Positions 58,368 to 64,000 of a stretch of DNA of 64,000 nt are shown here, piece by piece. Every line of letters begins with the position of its first letter. Positions within the stretch are counted from its first letter, which is position 1. The notes below the pieces were generated by a model that worked only from the letters and a program-made list of their open reading frames with translations, did no database searches and was not told where the DNA came from. A program made the position numbers and the translations under genes. This DNA is from Trichomonas vaginalis G3 (taxonomy: Eukaryota > Parabasalia > Trichomonadida > Trichomonadidae), in the NCBI RefSeq assembly GCF_026262505.1, contig NC_067206.1:3872879-3936878 (forward strand), written 5' to 3'.

Positions 58368-59569
58368 CTTATATACGAAAAAAAGAGATCTGACATTGTG
58401 TCAGATCTCAGTAAAAGTGACATTTACATGTCAAAAAAATAGAATGAGTTTAAGTAATTAAAATTGAGGGTGAGAGTAGTATTGTATGAAATAATATCTC
58501 TCACCCTCCAATTCATCCTATGGCGCCGAAAAAATTTTGGTGAAATGCGACCACATTTCACCAAAATTTCTCGGCGCCATATAGAGAACTAGAGCCTGTG
58601 AGGTACTGATACTATCCATGTACCTCGCAGGCTCTAGTTCCAAGCCAAAATGGCTAAAAATTGCCCGCAATTGTTCACATTGCGGGCAATTTTTAGCCAT
58701 TTTGGCTGGGAATTGGAGGGTGAGAGTAGTATTGTATGAAATAATATCTCTCACCCTCCAATTCATCCTATGGCGCCGAAAAAATTTTGGTGAAATGCGA
58801 CCACATTTCACCAAAATTTCTCGGCGCCATATAGAGAACTAGAGCCTGTGAGGTACTGATACTATCCATGTACCTCGCAGGCTCTAGTTCCAAGCCAAAA
58901 TGGCTAAAAATTGCCCGCAATTGTTCACATTGCGGGCAATTTTTAGCCATTTTGGCTGGGAATTGGAGGGTGAGAGTAGTATTGTATGAAATAATATCTC
59001 TCACCCTCCAATTCATCCTATGGCGCCGAAAAATTTTGGTGAAATGCGACCACATTTCACCAAAATTTTCTCGCGCCATATAGAGAACTAGAGCCTGTGA
59101 GGTACTGATACTATCCATGTACCTCGCAGGCTCTAGTTCCAAGCCAAAATGGCTAAAAATTGCCCGCAATTGTTCACATTGCGGGCAATTTTTAGCCATT
59201 TTGGCTGGGAATTGGAGGGTGAGAGTAGTATTGTATGATAATATCTCTCACCCTCCAATTCATCCTATGGCGCCGAAAAAATTTTGGTGAAATGCGACCA
59301 CATTTCACCAAAATTTCTCGGCGCCATATAGAGAACTAGAGCCTGTGAGGTACTGATACTATCCATGTACCTCGCAGGCTCTAGTTCCAAGCCAAAATGG
59401 CTAAAAATTGCCCGCAATTGTTCACATTCCCATCTTTTGTTGGTAAGACGAAGAATATGAAATAAATTATGAAGAAGATAATGATGAATAAAATATCACT
59501 TTTTATATTTTTGACATGTAAAGTTGTCACTTTTCTGTCAAACCGTTTTTATCGTTTTCGTATATAACA
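58368..59569. mobile_element. Non-autonomous TIR element carrying a hairpin array
   Basis: Ends CTTATATACGAAAA (left) and the complement of TGTTATATACGAAAACG (right). About 30 bases further in both carry AAAAGTGACA and TTTACATGTCAAAAA in inverted orientation, so the TIRs are 70-80 bp with small gaps. The left TIR contains an extra palindrome AGATCTGACA-TTG-TGTCAGATCT. Flanks TTTTT on both sides (58,363-58,367; 59,570-59,574) may be a 5-bp duplication, though a T run is weak evidence. No gene inside. Superfamily not assigned. Confidence 0.7.
58461..59428. repeat. Tandem array of long hairpins, four ~250-bp units
   Basis: Units start at 58,461, 58,711, 58,961 and 59,210; the last is cut short. 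Each unit has four long hairpins in order: (A) GGAGGGTGAGAG arms, (B) TGGCGCCGAAAA arms at e.g. 58,521-58,579, (C) GAACTAGAGCCTG arms at 58,586-58,640, (D) GCCAAAATGGCTAAAAATTG arms at 58,641-58,708. Arm lengths are ~22-31 bp and loops ~7-15 bp. Units are nearly identical, so amplification is recent. Unit length and hairpin number equal those of the array at 15,041. Confidence 0.85.
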
Positions 59570-59936
59570 TTTTTACTACCAACAGTTTCCTATAACAGGA
59601 AAAGGTGTCATACAAGGAATGTCTATTCCATTGACATTAAGCACACCAATCTTATATATTGTTTCAAACTTAGGTTCAAAGTGTTATTCGAATGTCGACA
59701 GAAACTATTATGACCAAAAGATACTTATGCGTATAAACAATACTTTCTCTGCTGGTTTGCCTATTGTTCATTCGAATGCAGAATTTTCAACCTTAGTGAA
59801 CTCAAACACTTTGGCAAGTATAACGTTGACATTAGTTGACGCAAACTTTGTTCCTGTAAAACTTTTATGTCCTATGTATTTGTCAATGACGGCAGAAAGT
59901 TTCGAATTGGAAGATGCAACTGGTGAAAGTATTGTA

Positions 59937-61240
59937 TAGGGTGTCCAAAGGTGCGTTTAGCACAGCGCTCTATATGAGACTATTAAAGGAGATATATGCT
60001 GATTATAAATATATAATAAAAAATATGAATATATGTATATGATGAGTATGTTGTATTTTGGCGCCATGCCGGGATATAAAATGAATTTTGAGACAAGAGG
60101 CGGTTTCGCGGGAAATTTTGGCGGGATTTTTTTCATTTTTTTAATGAATCATAAAGAAAACATCCTCGCTCTTGCAAAAAAATGCAAAGACTGTAAAAAA
60201 ATCTACGAGACATTGGTAAAATGCTTCTGTATGGATGCTCCTAGCTATTCCACTGTAACGTATCATGTTAGGATGTATCACTTCATGAACAAAAAGGCGC
60301 CCATCATAAAAATTGACAAAAAATCGCCGGATCAAAGAAAAATCAAAGCAATTCTTCAAGCGCTAGATGAAGACCCAAGAGCATCACTCAGAAGGATAGA
60401 GGAGATGACAAAGATACCACGTACAACAGTCAGTTATTATCTGCACAATTATTTGAACTACAAACTAGCGTATACACGTTGGGTTCCGCACAACCTTAAT
60501 TCAGTTCAAAAAAAATCTAGAGTCCAATCTTCGAAAGAGCTCCTCTCTATATTGGGTGCGTATCAATCCAAGAAGTTTCGCTTTTTAGCAACAGGGGACG
60601 AGTCTTGGTTTCAATATGCAACAGAAGCCAAAATCATGTGGATCCCGAAGGATGAAAATCCGCAAACATTCCCGAAGAAAAAAATTGACACACCAATGAT
60701 GATGTTGTCGGTTTTTTTGGGTGTGAATGGCATCATCGCAATTGATATTCTTCAAAAACCTAATACGATGAATGCTCAGTATCTAATTGACAATGTTCTT
60801 ACTCAAATTATCAATTCTGATGAGTTTGAGAAATCCAAACAACAAAAACAAAAGTTTGCAATTCATTTTGATAATTCAAGAGTTCACAAAAGTCATAAGG
60901 TAATGAATTACTTGGTGGAAAACAATGTCAAAGTTGTTCCAAACCCAATTTATTCACCTGATATTGCACCCTCTGACTTTTATTTATTCGACACGCTAAA
61001 AAAGAGAGCTGAAGGACGCGAATTCGCGAGTCCAGATGATCTTGAAAATTTTGTAAGAGAGCAATTTGAGCAATTTTCTCATGATGATTTAAAGCGTGTC
61101 TTTCAAGCCTGGATCGATCGCTGCGAACGCGTGATTGAATCCAATGGTGATTATATTTAAATAAACTTTATATATATGTAACTTGTTTATTTCTATTTGC
61201 AGTATTCAGGTTTGTGCTAAACACACCTTTGGACACCCTA
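59937..61240 (+). mobile_element. Tvmar1: Mariner transposon, Tvmar1 type, intact
   Basis: 1,304 bp, inverted ends TAGGGTGTCCAAAGGTG[CT]G and onward TTTAGCACA (about 28 bp, one or two differences), flanked by TA duplication (59,935-59,936 and 61,241-61,242). Removing it restores the host-gene order seen in E2 at that site. The transposase frame is open. This size and type fit the Tvmar1 family known from Trichomonas vaginalis (name from memory). Insertion is younger than E3. Confidence 0.9.
60144..61160 (+). CDS. Mariner transposase, 338 aa
   Basis: Start MNHKENILALAKK is chosen because it gives the usual mariner length of ~340 aa; an earlier in-frame ATG would add 37 residues of terminal sequence. 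N-terminal paired helix-turn-helix regions (1-105), WVPHNL (113-118, the mariner WVPHEL signature), GDESWF with Asp152, HFDNSRVH with Asp243, and YSPDIAPSDFYLFD with Asp278. Spacing D-34-D between the last two is mariner-specific. No stop or shift is seen, so it could be functional. Confidence 0.92.
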   Translation: MNHKENILALAKKCKDCKKIYETLVKCFCMDAPSYSTVTYHVRMYHFMNKKAPIIKIDKKSPDQRKIKAILQALDEDPRASLRRIEEMTKIPRTTVSYYLHNYLNYKLAYTRWVPHNLNSVQKKSRVQSSKELLSILGAYQSKKFRFLATGDESWFQYATEAKIMWIPKDENPQTFPKKKIDTPMMMLSVFLGVNGIIAIDILQKPNTMNAQYLIDNVLTQIINSDEFEKSKQQKQKFAIHFDNSRVHKSHKVMNYLVENNVKVVPNPIYSPDIAPSDFYLFDTLKKRAEGREFASPDDLENFVREQFEQFSHDDLKRVFQAWIDRCERVIESNGDYI

Positions 61241-61355
61241 TATTACAAGAACAACTTCAACAACAAATAGCTCAAGAACAACAAATGCAACAAATGGAAC
61301 AAATGCAACAACAAAGTCAAGAATAAAAAAATATTATTTTTTAATTTTTATAAAA

Positions 61356-62591
61356 ATGTACAGAATAGATGTTTCAGATTTTTATGACTTCCAAGCATTC
61401 AGAAATATGTGTCCATTTAGAGACTATAACAAAGCAGTCGAGAATTTGAAACGTTTAGTCATTTATGTTGACTCTGCCCCAGAATGTTATGTCATGAAAG
61501 AATGGGATGTTGTCTTTAACAAACCAAGAGCAACAATAGTGTCTGAACAAGAATGTAGACAGAAACTTAAGAAAATAAAAGTCGTACAAGTTGGAATGAA
61601 GATGTTAGATGCTTGGGATATCTTATTGTCAAAGTTAGAAGATTTTTCAGTTCGAGGTATAAAGTTCTATACACCTTCTCCAAACTTCTATTCTATCTTC
61701 ACTGGATATAAATATGAACAAGTAGAATGGAAAGAAAATATTATAGAAGCTTGGTTAGACCATGTCAAAGAAATTATATGCAATGGAAACGAAAAGGTTT
61801 ATGAGTATATCTTATGTTGGTTTGCAAATATCTTACAACATCCAAGTGCTAAAAATGAAACTGCTCTCATTATAATTGGAAAACAAGGAACTGGTAAGAA
61901 CACATTCTTTACAGATATTTTGTGCAAACTGTTAGAGGGCTATTCGAATCCGAATATGACAAACTTAGAAAACATCTGCGGCAAGTTTAACTCTTCAATT
62001 GAGAATATGAAACTTATAGTTTGCAATGAACTTCAAAGTATAGATACAACAAAAGTTTTAAACTCAGATGCTTTGAAGAGTCTTATAACAGATAAAGTTG
62101 GAGTTGTTGAAAGAAAGTATAAAGACCAAACAGTTTGTGAAAATGTTGCAAACTTCATTATGGTTTCAAACAATGCTGTTCCGATGAAGTTAGAAAGTTC
62201 TGACAGAAGATATGTAGTTGTCAGAACGTCAGATTCTCATATGCAAGATACAGAATATTTTGACGACTTAGCAGAAACTTTGACATCTGACTTTTACAAC
62301 CACTTGTTCTCATATTTCATGACATTAGATATTTCTAAGTTCAATCCAAGACAAATTCCACATACCGAAGAGAGACAAACATTGTTAGAAGCAAACAAGA
62401 GTGTATATGAACTGTTCATAGATGAAACTGACTTTGTGTCATTAGATGAAAGGTCATTGTACGATTCGTATAAACAATATTGTCAAGAATATGGTTATAT
62501 GGCAGCTTCTAAACGTACATTCTTGGCAAATGTCAAAAGTCTTTTAGATGTTCAGAATGGTGTATATACAAAGAAAATTTTTTCTGAGTAA
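61356..62591 (+). CDS. SF3 helicase (D5-like), whole copy
   Basis: 411 aa. Walker A IIGKQGTGKN (173-182), Walker B region KLIVCNEL (219-226), motif C FIMVSNN (267-273), arginine segment SSDRRYVVV (281-289), and a winged-helix-like C-terminus (351-411). The N-terminal 150 residues precede the core without a recognised primase motif. SF3 helicases of this type unwind DNA at viral origins. Leader T run then TTTTTATAAAA. It provides the reference for the broken copies in E1 and E2. Confidence 0.9.
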   Translation: MYRIDVSDFYDFQAFRNMCPFRDYNKAVENLKRLVIYVDSAPECYVMKEWDVVFNKPRATIVSEQECRQKLKKIKVVQVGMKMLDAWDILLSKLEDFSVRGIKFYTPSPNFYSIFTGYKYEQVEWKENIIEAWLDHVKEIICNGNEKVYEYILCWFANILQHPSAKNETALIIIGKQGTGKNTFFTDILCKLLEGYSNPNMTNLENICGKFNSSIENMKLIVCNELQSIDTTKVLNSDALKSLITDKVGVVERKYKDQTVCENVANFIMVSNNAVPMKLESSDRRYVVVRTSDSHMQDTEYFDDLAETLTSDFYNHLFSYFMTLDISKFNPRQIPHTEERQTLLEANKSVYELFIDETDFVSLDERSLYDSYKQYCQEYGYMAASKRTFLANVKSLLDVQNGVYTKKIFSE

Positions 62592-62628
62592 ATTTTAAAA
62601 AAAATATTTTTTTATCCGATAGAAAAAG

Positions 62629-63048
62629 ATGGCAAAATTCATCTCAGTAAATAAGTACATGACAGAAGTCAAAGATAAGTTAGCTCCATTCGCATATTTG
62701 AATGTTTACTTCTACAATTTTGAAAAGTCTACATTTGACAAAATTTGGAACATTGCACCAGTTAAGTTTGCTGTTGTTAGAAAAAGTGGTGCAACTTTTG
62801 AAGACTTATACATTGACGGTATGTTGACAGTCAAAGAAAATTTTGACAGAAAGTTCTCAAAACTCGAAGAAGGTAAAGCATACAAACTTGTTATACCTTA
62901 TGAACCAAAGAAAGCAGACGACTATGAATATTATGAGTCTAAGATAGTTGAAGTTCAAGGTAAATTGGGTAAAAAGATTTTAGAGTCTAAGCCAGTGTTT
63001 ACTCCTAAAGAGGAAGAGAACATTGACATTGACCCAGAAATGTTCTAA
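62629..63048 (+). CDS. Maverick conserved 139-aa protein, diverged allele
   Basis: The N-terminal 85 residues differ at about one in four positions from E1 and E2 (MTEVKDKLAPFAY versus MSGLKEELDPFTY), while the last 55 are almost identical. The abrupt change in similarity suggests recombination between diverged copies. Whole frame. Confidence 0.8.
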   Translation: MAKFISVNKYMTEVKDKLAPFAYLNVYFYNFEKSTFDKIWNIAPVKFAVVRKSGATFEDLYIDGMLTVKENFDRKFSKLEEGKAYKLVIPYEPKKADDYEYYESKIVEVQGKLGKKILESKPVFTPKEEENIDIDPEMF

Positions 63049-63067
63049 AAATAAAATTTTATTTTTA
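63046..63067. terminator. Palindrome holding both convergent stops
   Basis: Third identical copy of the TAAAAATAAAA half-site palindrome, ending the 139-aa and 150-aa genes. Confidence 0.6.
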
Positions 63068-63517
63068 CATGTCAAATTTCTTTTTCTCTGGAACTGGTTC
63101 AGGTTCTTTCTTCTCTTCTTCTACTTTCTTTTCTTTCTTTTCTCTCTTCTTCTTTTCTGGTGGAGATATGTCAAATTTCTCAGAACCATATTTATGTAAA
63201 AGTTCTTTGTCCTTTAATAGCTCATCTATTCTGTTTTCTATTTCATCTTCAAGAACAGCGCATGTGTCTTCTTTGCATTCTAAGAAGTTTTGTTGGACTT
63301 CATCTCTCCAAGAGGCGTCATCTCTGTCAACAAGTCTGTCATTGACAAATTTTAAGACTGCTCTGCTTAATGTTTTATGGTTCTTGTCATATTCCCAGAA
63401 ACAGAACTTTAGAACAAATTCACCTTTCTTGTTTACACTATGTAAGATTTTATGGTCGACAGATGTTTTGCTGTCGAAAAGCTTGTCTCGAATATAGATA
63501 GCGAAATCGCTAGACAT
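63065..63517 (-). CDS. Maverick conserved 150-aa protein, charged C-terminus
   Basis: As at 5,351-5,797 with small differences in the charged tail (VEEEKKEPEPVPEKKKF). Divergent from the ATPase across 36 bp. Whole. Confidence 0.8.
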   Translation of the reverse strand: MSSDFAIYIRDKLFDSKTSVDHKILHSVNKKGEFVLKFCFWEYDKNHKTLSRAVLKFVNDRLVDRDDASWRDEVQQNFLECKEDTCAVLEDEIENRIDELLKDKELLHKYGSEKFDISPPEKKKREKKEKKVEEEKKEPEPVPEKKKFDM

Positions 63518-63553
63518 TTTCTAAAAGATAAAAATTTTAATTTTTCTAAAAAT

Positions 63554-64000
63554 ATGTTAGAAAAAAAGTTTGCTGACATTGACACGAAATTTGAGAATGT
63601 TTTAAACAAGAACAAGAGGAAGTTAGAAAATGCTCAGATAAAGCCTATACATGACAAGTTCTTATTTGCTCAGAATGGTATAACAGGTCTAATTGCACCA
63701 CCTGGGTCGGGTAAGACTTTCACTTATCTTAAAATGGCTGCACAACAACAAGAACTAGATGAGAAGAACCCATTCTATGAGTTAGTTGTTATTTGTTCGA
63801 CTTCTGGTCAATTTGACCAAACCGTCAATTCGTTCAAAGATATTATAAAGAAGTCTAAGTTAGTATGTATAAAGGATACTGAGTTGTTAGATTGGATAAA
63901 GAAGTACCAAAGAAGAGTTTTGAAGTATAATGCTATAAATGAGTATATAAATTCGAAGTTTAAAGACCCAAATGAGGAAATGCAGAGAATATTAGAGAAG
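63554..64000 (+). CDS. A32-like packaging ATPase, 3' end outside window
   Basis: Starts MLEKKFADIDTKFENVL, Walker A GLIAPPGSGKT at residues 45-55, and is open to the window edge. It contains the target stretch of the E2 insertion in uninterrupted form. Confidence 0.9.
   Translation, partial: MLEKKFADIDTKFENVLNKNKRKLENAQIKPIHDKFLFAQNGITGLIAPPGSGKTFTYLKMAAQQQELDEKNPFYELVVICSTSGQFDQTVNSFKDIIKKSKLVCIKDTELLDWIKKYQRRVLKYNAINEYINSKFKDPNEEMQRILEK

Larger units (their letters stand above)
58007..61326 (+). pseudogene. Minor capsid gene split by two insertions
   Basis: The gene pieces at 58,007-58,367, 59,575-59,936 and 61,243-61,326 match the open gene of E1 and E2. A TIR element with a hairpin array lies between the first two pieces and a mariner between the last two. 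The Q-rich tail has one more MEQMQQ unit than E2. Confidence 0.85.
50653..64000 (+). mobile_element. Maverick/Polinton copy E3, right end outside window
   Basis: Same order as E2 from the left-end gene to the ATPase, where the window ends. The tip lacks the A run and the first three bases (GGT) present at the other ends, so the insertion junction looks altered. Broken: roughly nine breaks in the structural genes, plus two insertions within the minor capsid gene (a TIR element and a mariner). The left-end gene, helicase, 139-aa and 150-aa genes are whole. Recent copy, though it has had time to receive two secondary insertions. Confidence 0.93.

Noticed and set aside
58618-59199. Open frames through the second hairpin array
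   Set aside because: They repeat with the unit on both strands, as expected for palindromic repeats without stops, and encode no recognisable protein.

Overview
The window is an AT-rich eukaryotic sequence dominated by Maverick/Polinton elements. Three things point to Trichomonas vaginalis: genes without visible introns and with TAAA-type stops, very similar Maverick copies close together, and a mariner element of the Tvmar1 type (1,304 bp, intact D,D34D transposase). The species call is from pattern recognition; no database was searched.

Layout. (1) 1-14,671: Maverick copy E1, cut by the left window edge and reversed, so its terminus is at ~14,671. (2) 14,672-16,285: host or junk DNA with a short gene fragment and a ~1-kb array of long hairpins. 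(3) 16,286-43,213: Maverick copy E2, complete end to end (26.9 kb), with terminal inverted repeats (TIRs) and a 5-bp target duplication TATTG. It is interrupted by a 1.5-kb insertion in its packaging ATPase gene. (4) 43,219-50,652: host island with one intact membrane sulfatase/phosphoglycerol-transferase-like gene, about 2 kb of gene-poor DNA, and a 3,001-bp Kolobok-type DNA transposon flanked by TTAA. (5) 50,653-64,000: Maverick copy E3, cut by the right edge. It is interrupted by a 1.2-kb TIR element carrying a second hairpin array and by the mariner.

The shared Maverick block runs: left-end gene, large basic/coiled-coil protein, major capsid, a small opposite-strand gene, a ~190-aa protein, probable minor capsid, SF3 helicase, a 139-aa protein, an opposite ~150-aa protein, and packaging ATPase. 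E2 also shows the replication, integration and virion half: B-family polymerase, integrase, a phage-tail-collar-like fibre, two amphipathic pVI-like proteins and a D12-class adenine methyltransferase. Between ATPase and polymerase is a variable cargo zone: KilA-N genes in E1; an HNH gene and several small ORFs in E2. All three copies are broken in several genes. Their high similarity to one another suggests recent spread.

The most unusual signal is a pair of unrelated-sequence arrays, at 15,041-16,060 and 58,461-59,428. Each is about four tandem units of ~250 bp, and each unit is a train of four long hairpins. In the first array the two arms of corresponding hairpins change together between units. 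A second covarying structure sits at the Maverick tips, where every end folds into a hairpin whose inner stem differs in sequence but stays paired.
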